A stretch of 64,000 nt of DNA from Oreohelix idahoensis. Lineage: Eukaryota; Mollusca; Gastropoda; Stylommatophora; Oreohelicidae. The DNA lies in NCBI GenBank assembly GCA_024509875.1, contig JAMPIV010012168.1, positions 1 through 64,000 of the forward strand, in the 5' to 3' direction. This document shows positions 1 through 10,589 of the stretch, piece by piece. Every line of letters begins with the position of its first letter. Positions within the stretch are counted from its first letter, which is position 1. The position numbers were made by a program, and so were the translations under genes. Below the pieces are notes generated by a model. It ran no database searches and was not told where the DNA came from. It saw only the letters and a program-made list of their open reading frames with translations.

Positions 1-390
1 GGTGTAGTGGTCAGTCATCTGAATGAGACGCAGGCGATGCAGCAATGAATTGTTTCCTGAAGAAGGTGTACAGATTTGTTGAGTTTCTTATTTTCTCTGC
101 TCACTGAGGTTTTCTTGGTAGGGAATAGCACATTCCATCATTTGCTTCCTGACCACTAAACTCAAAGCTGTATGGAGCTAAAGAGGAACTCCAGACAATG
201 GTCGAGTTCATCATGAAAACTCATCTGACGATGTAAACATCAAAGATGCGATCGCAAGAAGAAGAAGCTTCCTGACCATAAAGCTCCTGCCCATGTTTTC
301 TTCAAAGATCATGAAGCAGGATAATCGCTTCACTGCAAGTTAGCAGCCTGGTGGCTGATGTTAGGTGGTGCAAGTTGCTGTGTCTTCTTC
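1..390. other. no gene recognised
   Basis: I see no convincing coding sequence, RNA gene or tandem repeat here. It lies downstream (minus strand) of a transposase remnant and may be the 3' flank of that old DNA transposon, but I could not find a terminal inverted repeat. Confidence 0.4.
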
Positions 391-612
391 TTATTCTTCT
401 GTTGTGATCATGTCCAGCGCAAACAACTCTTCATAATTCAGTTCCACTTTCTGAGATTCAAGCAAATTAATAATTTCATTTTCATCAACTCCATCTAAGC
501 CAGCTCTTAGAGCCGTTCGGACACCATCCTTAGTAGCTGTAACAATATTGTCATCAACGCTAAAGACTTCAAAGTCATGACAGAATTGAGGGCACAGTTT
601 TTTTAAACACAC
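391..612 (-). pseudogene. pogo/Tigger-like transposase C-terminal remnant
   Basis: A 73-residue open frame resembles the acidic C-terminal tail of pogo/Tigger (DDE_1, CENP-B-like) transposases: a KKLCPQFCHDF block, then a segment ending LLESQKVELNYEELFALD, which matches the usual 'LLESH..ELT.EEL' tail. The frame has no upstream ATG. It opens right after a run of A residues, and the adjoining frame (reading M-N-G-V-F-K-K) continues the family pattern upstream, so a frameshift in the A-run is likely. The catalytic domain is not seen upstream on the minus strand, so this is a fragment. In family members the protein binds terminal inverted repeats and excises the element at TA sites. A MITE at 7054-7490 has pogo/Tigger-type ends and may be related. 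Family assignment is from recognisable motifs only. Confidence 0.6.
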
Positions 613-652
613 CGTTCATGCATTGCCGCAGAACTTCATTTCATGTATACTT

Positions 653-935
653 TATTACCTACTTAGTAGTTCCTCTTCTACCGTAACGTGTAGAGGTTTG
701 AAAGAGAGAGCACCAGACTATCCCATTGGCTGTCTTCCCCTTGGCCCTGTCCACTCCAGCCCTCAGTCCTTCAGAGACTGTCTAATGTTGTCCTCATAGA
801 GGACTCTGGGTCATCCTGGAGGTCTGGGTCCCTGGATCTTAGCCTCCCATACCTGCTGTGGCAGACGATCTTCTCCCATTCTGCAGACATGGCCAAACCA
901 TCTTAGTTGGGACTGTTCTACTTGCATCTGTAAGG
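653..935 (-). mobile_element. LINE family 1, 3' end fragment
   Basis: On the minus strand this encodes a degenerate LINE ORF C-terminus, with a 'QLRWFGHV.RM' block, a GRP-rich block and the terminal 'W..LF' segment. It matches copies at 54368-54655, 14960-15150 and the 3' part of the element at 25143-26834. The plus-strand left end carries the TTACCTACTTAG form of the (AAGT)n tail. It is 5'-truncated and has frame disruptions. Confidence 0.75.
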
Positions 936-1084
936 GTTGGGTTTTTAGACCTTGACGTAGCTCCATGTAGTCTTGATAAGAAAATATGCATCTTTAATTG
1001 TGAATGCCATCCAAAAATCTAGATAATTAAAGATCAGGACCCAGGGGTCTCTGAGGATTCAATGAAAAAACAGAGCACTCAGTT

Positions 1085-1335
1085 CCAGTGTTGACATTAT
1101 CAACCTCCCAGTGTTCACAGTACCAACTTACCTCAGTGTTCACAATATCAACTAACCTTCCAGCATTCACAGTGTCAGCTAACCTTCCAGCATTCACAGT
1201 GTCAACTAACCTCCCAGTGTTCACAGTATCAACCAACCTCCCAGTGTTCACAGTATCAACTAACCTCCCAGTGTTTACAGTATCAATTAACCTCTCATTA
1301 TTCACAGTATCAACTAACCTCTTATTGTTCTACAA
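1085..1335. repeat. 27-bp minisatellite, block 1
   Basis: About nine imperfect head-to-tail units of about 27 bp with core CACAGTATCAACTAACCTCC. Because the period is a multiple of three, it leaves open frames on both strands, which I regard as artefacts. A second block of the same unit in the same orientation lies at 2178-2342, so the material between looks inserted or expanded within one array. Confidence 0.9.
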
Positions 1336-1365
1336 GTTAACGGTACACAGGAAACAAGGGAAATC

Positions 1366-1690
1366 GCTGCCGTTGCCTTCTCTAACTCAAGATCAGAGTC
1401 AGGTACCCATTTACAGCTGGTTAGACTGATGCATGACACCTGTTCCCTTCCTCGCTGCCGTTGCCTTCTCTAACTCAAGATCAGTCAGGTACCCATTTAC
1501 AGCTGGTTAGACTGATGCGTGACACCTGTTCCCTTCCTCGCTGCCATTGCCTTCTCTAACTCAAGATCAGAGTCAGGTACCCATTTACAGCTGGTTAGAC
1601 TGATGCGTGACACCTGTTCCCTTCCTCGCTGCCGTTGCCTTCTCTAACTCAGGATCAGTCAGGTACCCATTTACAGCTGGTTATGGAGTG
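1366..1690 (-). repeat. tandem array of about 88-bp SINE-derived units
   Basis: Four head-to-tail copies begin near 1366, 1453, 1540 and 1629, each starting CGCTGCCGTTGCCTTCTCTA and containing GGTACCCATTTACAGCTGGT. The unit is the reverse complement of the body of SINE-C, whose full copy is at 18428-18673. So part of one SINE was amplified in tandem. Confidence 0.85.
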
Positions 1691-1914
1691 TTAGAGACTT
1701 CACCATACTAAGTCCAGCATCGAGAGATGGGGCCTACCTAGCTATAAATGGGTACTTAACTTTGAGTTAGGGAAGGAAAAGACAGCGAGGAAGGAAACTG
1801 GTCTCCCCACCTCTCGATGCTGGACCTAGTATGGTGAAGTCTCTAACACTCCATAACCAGCTGTAAATGGGTACCTGACTCTGATCCTGAGTTAGAGAAG
1901 GCAACGGCAGCGAG
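1625..1914. repeat. large inverted repeat (fold-back) of SINE-C sequence
   Basis: The arm at about 1625-1734 is nearly the exact reverse complement of about 1804-1914, differing at only a few positions, with a loop of about 70 bp. The inner parts of both arms share GGAGTGTTAGAGACTTCACC or its complement. The right arm continues as SINE-C body to about 1990, ending CACTCCCCTACGGC. A transcript could form a hairpin of about 110 bp. Confidence 0.85.
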
Positions 1915-2177
1915 GAAGGGAACAGGCCACCCCACCTCATAAAGCTGGGACCCAGTACATCGAAGTCTATAACACTTCACTCCCCTACGGCAGAATGTGC
2001 TACGTGCCTACAACCTTACAAACGGCAGGCGTGTTTTTAAAAAAATTCTAAGCAACGGGGGAGGGGGGAGAGGACAATGTGAAATGACACTTTTTCAGTC
2101 AAGAGTACGGTGCTCGGTTTGGGTAATAAATTTGTAAAATTATAATTTCCTGGTGAATTAACGCACAAGTACCCAAC

Positions 2178-2342
2178 TAACCTCCCAGTGTTGACAGTAT
2201 CAACTAACCTCCCATTGTTCACAGTATTAACTAACCTCCCAGTGTTCACAGTATCAATTAACCTCCCATTGTTCACAGTATCAACTAACCTCCCAGTATC
2301 AACTAACCTTCCATTGTTCAGTCTCAACTAACCTCCCATGTA
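2178..2342. repeat. 27-bp minisatellite, block 2
   Basis: Six units of the same repeat as at 1085-1335, in the same orientation, some truncated. Minus-strand open frames over it reading G-R-L-V-D-T-V-N are by-products of the period. Confidence 0.9.
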
Positions 2343-2344
2343 TA

Positions 2345-3525
2345 TAAACCTTCTGTCACTGCTCAGCAAGGCTGCTAAGGACAAGCCAATGAAAATGACA
2401 GCAGAACTTAACAGTGCGTTGGATATAATCCTGAAAGAGAGAGAAAACTGTTACCATCGTCATTTCCATTTTTTGTCTCCCTATCGAGCATGTGACCATC
2501 ACAGCAGCTCGCAGTAAGGCTTGCACCGAAGCATTCATGTGCCCTTGCCACTGTGGTTTGTGTAGTGATTTGTTTAACATGATGAGGTTGCCAGTCCTAT
2601 GAACAAGTTCACATCAGTTGCCTCATACAACATGTCTAAGGGGGCAGCAGGCATGTTCTTCCTGTGTCTCCTCACAGACCTCCAGATCAGAGATCTACAC
2701 GGGCCAATACTGATGTACCTTACATCTTTTCTTCCTCCATTTGTCCCACCTTTTTTGTAATACTGACTTATGCTCACATTTTTTGCTCTACACTTCTCAC
2801 ATAATGCCAAACCTCTCTCCTAGACCACATGTCTTTATAAATTTTGGCTTTGCCGTTCTACCATTCTGTTCCACTATTCCAAAACTTTCCTCTGTTCCAG
2901 CTTGGATGCTCATCTAAGTCAGTATATTCCAAAATTTTACTTCTTTCTTTCTTTAACAAAAAAATTATATACCACTACATATCAAAAAGACATCTAAATT
3001 TACCACAAAATATAAACAAGAAACCTATTAATGTATAAATGCAAACTACAGATCTAAATATATTTGTATATCACTATCATATTGAATAAAGAAACATTAA
3101 TAGAACAATGGACACAGTAATACACTCCAGATGGCTCCAATTACTGGATTCAATGTTAACTCGTATGAACTAGTTTTGAGTATATATATTTCCTAGCACT
3201 TCAAAAAGCCTTTTGATCTACAGCTAATGAATGTTTTTTTTAATGCTTTTATTTCAGCATGGTGAATTAAAATTTATTCTATCTACTTTAAAAACTGGTT
3301 CTAAAGTTAGATTTTTAAAATCCTAATTTCTAAACACTTTTAAGTACCACCAGAAGACACCCTGCACAACCACAGTGATAACTGTGCCTCAAGTTAAAAC
3401 ACTATAATCTGTCATTTAAGTCAACCCCAGTCTGTGAGTCATGGGCTTCCAGTCTGCTGTATGTTTCCAGGAATAAAAAGAGGAAAGAATAGCAGAATTT
3501 AACAGTTGTGCAGGATTTTCAAAAC
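2345..3525. other. no gene recognised
   Basis: AT-rich unique-looking sequence. Short open frames of up to about 78 codons exist (for example 2574-2810 minus), but none has a domain I recognise and composition is unremarkable. No repeat structure is visible. Confidence 0.4.
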
Positions 3526-3529
3526 TAGA

Positions 3530-3765
3530 CAGCTAAAATATTTTTGCCATGTAAAAGACATAACACGTTACTGAAGACTATAATAGAAGGAAAAGTTGAA
3601 GGCAAAGGTGTAAGAGGAAGACCAAACTATCTTTAAGTGGGAAGATAACATCTAGAGATAGACAGGCAAGTGTCTATCATAGTGCACTATCAAGACAAAA
3701 GACGGAGATTCATTGCAGCCGACCTTCCATGAGGAGATGGCAGATGAAGACAAGATTTTCACCAA
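3530..3765 (+). mobile_element. LINE family 3, degenerate 3' end
   Basis: Plus-strand translation, with several frame breaks, follows the C-terminus of the intact frame at 53200-53853: a 'KYFGHIKRHN' equivalent, 'EGKVEGK..RGR', 'KWEDNI..WTGK', then the terminal 'R..ITA.L...' block. It is an old 5'-truncated copy with stops. Confidence 0.7.
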
Positions 3766-3939
3766 GAATAATTATTAGTTTATAAAAACTGACAATATTA
3801 ATTACTATTACGCTTTCAGAACGTTACAATTTTAAATAATTATGCCATTGTGCTACTGTTCGCATATACCTACGTAGGAACATACTGTGGTGAATACAAA
3901 CATATTTATGTCATTGTCTGTTTTTCATATCTTGTAATC

Positions 3940-4575
3940 ACTGAGACATAATTTTTGAAGCTATGCAGGTTAATAACCATTTATGACCACCAGCTACAAT
4001 ATAGATATGTGGAAGTGAACCTATGTCTGTGACACTAATTACATCCTCACTGACTCTTGAAATCATCCACACATTTCTAAGGATTCCCCATGTGGTGAAA
4101 CTTGTTGAGAACCCAGCATTGCACACTAAGCTTGGAGAAGTCACTTGAGCCCCAGATGTGATTCTTTCGCTTTGACCTGGTTGACTGCATGCAGGAGGAT
4201 CTCGCTATGGACCCAGTGATAAGCAAGGGGAGCTGAGAAGTGGCTCTGTGCAGGACAATTCCTAGGGAGAGCCCAGAACCAAAGCATAGTATTTTAGCTC
4301 TGCATAGTTGGACAGCCCCCTTGAATGGCAGGGAATGCACAGTATGCCACATTCTTCTTACTCCTAGCTTAAGACCAGATGTGACGGTTCTTTAAATGCA
4401 AGCCAAGCTGGAGAAACTGGAGCTCATGACTTCAACTCAGCATGTTTCGGAATGGCAGAAAAGCTACAGGAAAAGCCTACATCCACAGTGTAGATAATAC
4501 CAAGGAGTCTTCAACTTGGTATTGGCTAAAATAGAGTGAAAAGCTCTGTAGCCATAGTTAAAAAACACCATAACC
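3940..4575. repeat. dispersed repeat R, copy 1
   Basis: Shares long stretches with 53873-54360 (for example GGACCCAGTGATA and GGAGTCTTCAACTTGGTATT) and, over its left third, with 48140-48310 (GTGGAAGTGAACCT, GTTGAGAACCCAGCATTGCA). No coding frame, tRNA-like promoter boxes or terminal repeats are evident, so I cannot assign a class. Minus-strand frames across it are short and not conserved between copies. Confidence 0.75.
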
Positions 4576-5084
4576 TTTTATTTGAACATCATAAAAACAA
4601 AATTTTCTGAAAATCAAGTTTCTTTGGGCTCCTTTCCGATCACTATTTGGGTAATTTATGACTATTATGGGCAACTTTGAGCTATTTTTTGAATAGTGTA
4701 GGTGAATTTTGGCAACTTTTTTAACCTAATTTGGGCAACATCTAAAAACCGAAAAATATGGTTTCCAAGAGAAAGCTGTCCCCCAGGATTTAGGATAAAA
4801 GATGACAGACTTCTGCTGACCTTATTGTCAGTAGGTCATGCCACATTTGTGTATTTGTCTTACTAACACCACATTCATAGCCGTACCAAGACTCATACTA
4901 AATATAACTATTCACCTGAATTACCTGGGTTCAGTTCTCGCTACCAAATCTAGGAGAGGTCCCAGAGAAGCACCTGTTCAGAAATATTTTCATCGTTAAA
5001 CACAAGAGCATATTAATGTATTCAAATTATTATTGAAGTCATAAAATCTCAATATATGCATGCACAAATTTCTCAAAGATGTGA
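4576..5084. other. no gene recognised
   Basis: AT-rich non-coding sequence between repeat R and a minisatellite. Nothing identifiable. Confidence 0.4.
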
Positions 5085-5400
5085 ATATTTCTCATAAATA
5101 TTTACAAGCATATTTCACATAAATATCTACAAGCATATTTCACATAAATATTTACAAGCATATTTCATATAAATATTTACAAGCATATTTCTCATAAATA
5201 TTTACAATCATATTTCATATAAATATTTACAAGCATATTTCACATAAATATTTACAAGCATATTTCACATACATATTTACAAGCATATTTCTCTTAAATA
5301 TTTACAAGCATATTTCTCATAAATATTTACAAGCATAATTCACATAAATATTTACAAGCATATTTCACATAAATATTTACAAGCATAATTCACGTAAATA
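5085..5400. repeat. 25-bp AT-rich minisatellite
   Basis: About twelve to thirteen units of about 25 bp, core TAAATATTTACAAGCATATT, with alternating CACA, CATA and CTCA variants. It stops at the TA that precedes CAGGGTGGTGG at 5401. Confidence 0.9.
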
Positions 5401-5631
5401 CAGGGTGGTGGTCATAAAGTCCTGGTGTGGTTTTAAATTTTAATAACTAAAGTTATACAAACAATTGAACTTTGTTGTAAAAAAACTCAATTATTACAGC
5501 TTTTTAATATAACAATTTAATCTACATAAATGTGATCTTTGTTTGCCTTTATTTGCAGATATTGGATAACCCCAAATGGCAACAGTTAACTGTGAGTTTT
5601 GACTTGCAGAATTGAAATCAGCAACTGGGAG

Positions 5632-5850
5632 CTGCGCTGGTGTAATGGTTACCACACTGCGCTGGCGATCGGGTGATCCAGGTTCAAGCCCGTGCGAGAG
5701 CATTTGAAGGAGTGTTGTCGACCGGCACTTGAACTGGATTAATTTGAGCCCTGGTGAGGACATTTGAAAGGGTGTCGTCGACCAGGGACTGGAATAACCT
5801 GAACGGCTCCTGAGCCGACCCAGCTCTATTAAGTACCCTCCGAAGACAGC
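5632..5850 (+). mobile_element. tRNA-derived SINE-A
   Basis: Has an RNA polymerase III A box (TGGTGTAATGG) and, about 40 bp downstream, a B box (GGTTCAAGCCC), as in tRNA genes. The rest is an unrelated body with a doubled CATTTGAAGG...GTCGTCGACC motif and a tail matching the minus-strand copy at 23436-23602. There is no cloverleaf beyond the promoter half, so it is a SINE and not a working tRNA gene. Confidence 0.8.
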
Positions 5851-5864
5851 GACTATCTGCCTGA

Positions 5865-6233
5865 ATGGCGTGTGGACACCTGTCACTGTACAGGGAAAAA
5901 AGGGATACTCACGTAAAAATCAGTCTCAGGTTAGGTATACTCGCCTTGAGTAATAGAGAGCGTACGTTTAAAAAAAAATCAGTAACTGTTGTGAAAAGAA
6001 ATTTTGCTACTCCTTATAGAAAAGGTGTACCGTATAAAAAAAACACAATAAATAGGTGGATGAAAACTCTTAAAGAAACAACATCAATTAAAGACAAACC
6101 ACAATCCATGAGAACCCGAATTTGTGTGGAGACTGTGGCTGAAGTCGCAGAAATTTTACCAGAAGTCCAAAAAAAATCACAAACCAGTGCAGCAAATTCA
6201 GGGTCTCCTGGATCGTGGTCTGTCTTTAACTGA
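5865..6233 (+). pseudogene. mariner-like transposase N-terminal HTH fragment
   Basis: A 122-codon frame. Residues about 28-105 resemble the N-terminal helix-turn-helix module (DUF4817 type) of mariner-like transposases: an 'F...Y.K....KNTI.RW...LKET.SI.DKP.S.R.R' pattern followed by 'VAEVAEILPEVQKKSQ'. In family members this region binds the terminal inverted repeat. No DDE catalytic domain follows, so the copy cannot act alone. The first ATG lies in SINE-adjacent sequence and is probably not the original start. Assignment rests on pattern recall only. Confidence 0.5.
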
Positions 6234-6235
6234 TC

Positions 6236-6714
6236 CGGTTTCTGTAACCGTTTTCATCCACCTCTTTCCTGAGGGAGTAGTCCTTTCTCCTTCTTTCTCC
6301 TCAGAGACTTCTAGGAATTAAACAAGGTAACTTACAGTACCCTCAACACAAGCACTATCATCAGTCAATCTTGCTGTCAAACGTTTAAGGGTATCAAGAA
6401 AAAAGCACAAACCTGACAAGAATGTAAAGGCATTGAAGATCCCAATTCTTTTGGCAACATTTTCCTTTGTGTTGATCGTGACAAACAGCCACACGATCAA
6501 TCCAACGGACACTGACGTGGTAAGGAAATAATACTAAATAAAGAAATAATTTTTGGTTAAAGATGAACTAGGTGTGGTAGCACAAGTTCTTGTACAGTAA
6601 ACATGAATAGTAAATGATTTTTTTTTTAAACTGGACTATTTTTCAAAATTACTGTCGAAGCATTAATATTGTTTCTTATATGCACAGAATTTTACCTCTG
6701 AAACTGGATTCAGA
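6236..6714. other. no gene recognised
   Basis: Non-coding sequence between the mariner-like remnant and the 33-bp minisatellite. A 64-codon minus-strand frame at 6318-6512 shows hydrophobic stretches but no family I know. Confidence 0.4.
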
Positions 6715-7053
6715 TAAACAGAGCTGCTCCGAGAACTTACACATATGAATAATGAGATGTTCTGAGTACTTAGAAATATAAATAAAGAGTTGCTCTGAAT
6801 ACATAGACATTTCAATAAAGAGATGTTCTGAGTAATTAGACATATGAATATAGAGATGTTCTGAGGACTTAGACATATAAATAAAGAGGTGTTCTGAGTA
6901 CTTAGACATGTGAATAAAGAGATGTTTGAGTAATTAGACACATTAATGAATTGTTCTGAGTAATTAGACAATAAGTTGTTCTGAGAACTTAGACTTATGA
7001 ATATAGAGATGTTCTGAAGACTTAGACATATAAATAAAGAGGTGTTCTGAGTA
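6715..7053. repeat. 33-bp minisatellite, block 1
   Basis: About ten imperfect units of about 33 bp with core TTCTGAGTACTTAGACATAT followed by GAATAAAGAG. The array continues at 7491-7777, 10188-10319 and 13558-13680, interrupted by three insertions. Confidence 0.92.
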
Positions 7054-7490
7054 CAGTTGACATTCAAAAATCCGGCAACCTCCGGACCTGAGGAGTGCCG
7101 GATTGTTGAAAATGCCGGATTTTTTAATGGTTATACATGCTGTATATATTTAACAGAAAATGACTACCTGTACAGTCCTTTAAAGAAAGAAAATTAAAAA
7201 CTAAATGATCTGGTATCGACAATGCACGATGTTTACGTTTTACACCACTTCTTTTATTTGCTGAATCCATAATGGGGCTATACAGCAGCAAATAAATGAT
7301 AAAATGAGAAGGAATGAGCAGGAATGCCTGTTGACACGTGCAAGCAAGACCCAACAGCTGCATCAAAACATAAACAGTTCATGAAAACAGTGTCGCGCCA
7401 ACGCGGTAAATTAAAAAATGCGCTCCGAAATCCATGCCGGAAATCTGAAGGAACCGGATTATCGATGGCCGGATTTTTGAATGTCAACTG
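7054..7490. mobile_element. pogo/Tigger-type MITE, 437 bp
   Basis: Perfect 23-bp terminal inverted repeats beginning CAGTTGACATTCAAAAATCC bound the element, with TA on both sides (7052-7053 and 7491-7492) and minisatellite outside. CAGTTGA termini plus a TA duplication are typical of pogo/Tigger. On the minus strand an ATG at 7270 starts a short frame with the basic stretch KRSGVKRKHRALSI, like the start of a Tigger-type transposase, so this looks like an internal-deletion derivative of an autonomous element. It needs a transposase in trans. Confidence 0.9.
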
Positions 7491-7777
7491 TACTTAGACA
7501 TGTGAATAAAGAGATGTTTGAGTAATTAGACACATTAATGAATTGTTCTGAGTAATTAGACAATAAGTTGTTCTGAGAACTTAGACCTATGAATATAGAG
7601 GTGTTCTGAGTACTCAGACAAATAAATAAAGAGGTGTTCTGAGTACTTAGACATGAATAATGAATTGTCCTGAGTACTTATACATGAATAAAGACATCTT
7701 CTCAGTACTTAACATATGTATAAAGACATGTTCTCAGTACTTAACATATGTATAAAGACATCTTCTCAGTACTTAAC
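7491..7777. repeat. 33-bp minisatellite, block 2
   Basis: Continuation of the array between the MITE and the solo LTR. Some units are shortened (CTTCTCAGTACTTAACATAT variants). The last five bases, TTAAC, are the left target duplication of the solo LTR. Confidence 0.9.
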
Positions 7778-10187
7778 TGTGGTAAAGTGGGATGGTATAA
7801 ATATCTATAGGGGACTTAGTGTACTGACTGAGATCAGCTGTGAAGGTATCTGTATCTAATAGGTGTAGTGTTTTACAGATAACCTTACTTGCTGCCACAT
7901 ATGTATACCTCAGTCAGAATTATTCTGGAATATAGTGATGACTACGTTATATGTCTAGGGTATGTATATGATGAAGTGTAAGTCACAACAACAACAGACA
8001 GATAAACAATTTAATTTATTCCACCACACTTGACAACACTGTGACACTCACATACATATAACACTCTATGAGAATATCTTAAATGAGTCACTGATAACTT
8101 TTCAAATATCAATATGTATTCAGTGCTGTCATTAATGTATATGTGTCCTGATTCAAATACAAAGAGAACCAGGAGTCACAATCAATTTTAATTACAAGTT
8201 ATATGTACAGAATTTATCAATATGAATCTTGTAGTGACATATATTATTAATATTATCCTATGTGTGTCAGTTGTGTAGTAGTAATATGAGGAATACTGGT
8301 TTTGTTTTGTTTTTTCAAGCTCTGTTGGTATTTGTCATCATGACTTTAATAGTTTGTTTCTGTTGGAACTAGTAGTAGAGATGTTCTCAGTTCCTGGCAT
8401 TAAAACAATTAAATTCCCCTCTTAATTTTATTTTACAATGTCATTTTAAGATGGGGTACATAATGTTGAGCTCAGCTGGCCAAATCAGCTTATCTTTCGT
8501 GATGGCGGCAGGAAAAGACTCCTCTGCTCGATTTCTCCCCTGTGCTCTGGAGACACCTCACTGTTAGCTATATGGACCAAGGAGTATGCTGTCCGACTCT
8601 GGATTCAGCAAAGCTCTGACCAAGTGCTGCTCAATAACTTTAAGACCACGGTCCCTGAAACAAGAAGGTTGTACCTCCTACTTCAGAACTAATTTATACT
8701 CTATTTCTACACTGAGCACAATACATAACAAACCTGAGTTCAGAGCGTTAGGCCAACTGTCAGCTTCATCTGAAATACTTTACATCAGTATATTCCTCCT
8801 TAATTGTCACTACGCCTCTGCAATTCCAGCATTATTTCTTTCTAGTCAATAATCTAGGTGTCAGTGTACTGCTTGGCAATTCCATGTAGTTTTACTTTCC
8901 TCCGACACCTTCTGTTCAGGCTGGAGCACTATAGGCTTTACCTCATGTTCGCTACTGAACCACACATATATACAGACATAAGTATCAATTTACATTCAAT
9001 TTTCAGTTAAAAAGATATCAAATAGTTCAAACCTACCACAATTCATGGAAATAATACACAGTGACGTTGAATGGCAATGAATATAGCACAACTTCGATCT
9101 GCCGATGTCCCAGGCTTTTATTTATAAAAAAATATACACTGGTGCTCAACACACTGATTCTGTAGTAAGTTTATTACAAGATGTGGCATGGAACAGACGC
9201 TCTGAATTGAGTATATTCGCAGCTCTAACCAATCAGGCCATGTTTACCCAATCGTTTGAAAAAAAGTACTTCTACTCCCGTTTCCCCTGACAACAAAAGA
9301 TAGTATTTATAGTCCGACTAATCGTGTTTAGCCTTACATTTGTTGCGCTCCAATCAAATAGGAGTTAACATGGAGACTCATTTCCCGTACAATGGTGGCC
9401 TAAAAATCTGCCACTGAGCGATTCTGATTTTGGTGTTGTCTGACACCCTCACTATTTTATTTTGGCTATAATTTGGTAATTCCTAGACTATTTGCGTAAC
9501 GTTTTACATATTCTTTGTCAGCAAGTCCTAAGGAACCCAAATATGCAAATTTAAAAGAGCTAAGTGGCTGCGTTCAAAATATGCAATTTCTTCTACCTCC
9601 TGTTTACTTCGAAGATGTGCTGTCTGGGTACTGTAATGTTTTCAAACGTAAACCAGTATAATGTCATGTTTCCCAATAAGCGTTTTTCAGGATTTTAAAA
9701 CCTAACTCTCGGATGGGTAGTGTTTTTTATTCACTGTCTATCTGAAAAAAAGCCAGTGCTTGTGGCCTTACACGCGTGATGGCAGCAATTGTGTATCGCG
9801 CGACTCGTGGTAGTATTGCCGGTGCCTGCTTTCTGCCTCTCCCTTCTTTCTATCCTTTAGTCCATCTGTCTTTTGTTTTTGGTAACATAGTGTAGAAAAG
9901 ACATGAATGGGATTTTAAATCTAGGTCAACTTGCGTATTTCAAGGTTTTTCTTAGAAATGGAGTACACTTTTTAGTGTGTTTGGGAAACGCGTGTATACT
10001 GCAGAAGGCTTTACTATCAACGTGAAACGTTACAATTTGCAGACGCAGGAGAACACAAGGGGGATTTCGAGTACAGTCATTGTGACAGCACTGTTCTTTA
10101 CCATTCTTCTTTCCTTTTATTGAATTTATGTGTTAGGCTTTATATTTACGTTTTAATTTATATATGTGGATGTAGAATTTCACGACA
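7778..10187 (-). mobile_element. solo LTR of the Gmr1-like element, 2,410 bp
   Basis: Begins TGTGGTAAAG and ends TTTCACGACA, collinear over its whole length with the 35387-37798 LTR (2,412 bp). It is flanked by a perfect 5-bp duplication TTAAC (7773-7777 and 10188-10192). Internal element sequence is absent, so it is a solo LTR left by recombination between two LTRs. It differs visibly from the other LTR copies at many positions, so it is much older. Strand is given by homology to the element at 26835-37798. Short frames within it are not coding. Confidence 0.95.
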
Positions 10188-10319
10188 TTAACATATGTAT
10201 AAAGACATCTTCTCAGTACTTAACATATGTATAAAGACATGTTCTCAGTACTTAACATATGCATTAAGATGTGATCTCAGTACTTAACATATGAATAAAG
10301 AGGTGCTCTGAGTACTTAG
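10188..10319. repeat. 33-bp minisatellite, block 3
   Basis: Four units of the same array, between the solo LTR and the LINE insertion at 10320. Confidence 0.9.
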
Positions 10320-10589
10320 CACGCGTGTGTTACCGGGGCCCGAAAGGGGAGCAAAGAATAGTAACACTGTACCCTACCAGGCATGTCGTAAAAAGCGACT
10401 AAGGAGGGTTGGGCATGGGGCTGGTTACCCCATCCCATAAAAAACTTTTTACCACAAAAACTTCAACAAATATGGACAAGTCAAATAAAGAATATAAAGC
10501 AACTCAGCCGCCCAAGAATGAAGAAGGTCCTCTGGAAAGGAGGCGAATGACAAATGTCGAAAGGTGTTGGGTTGCCGTGCTAACCTTCA

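Larger units (their letters stand above)
5401..6235 (+). mobile_element. degenerate mariner-like transposon remnant
   Basis: The left end CAGGGTGGTGGTCATAAAGT sits directly after a TA dinucleotide, as expected for a Tc1/mariner-superfamily terminus. About 500 bp in, a transposase-like HTH region follows (5865-6233). I found no matching right end, so the element is truncated or its end has decayed. A tRNA-SINE (5632-5850) lies between the terminus and the coding remnant. Confidence 0.45.

Noticed and set aside
1027..1429. Overlapping repeat-protein frames on both strands
   Set aside because: 27-bp minisatellite, period a multiple of three; both strands open for the same reason.
5650..5700. 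Functional tRNA gene
   Set aside because: A and B boxes are present but there is no anticodon arm or acceptor pairing; the segment is fused to a SINE body with a second copy at 23436-23602.
6663..7067. 134-codon minus-strand frame with repeated CLSTQNISLFI motifs
   Set aside because: Translation of the 33-bp minisatellite; the motif simply tracks the repeat unit.
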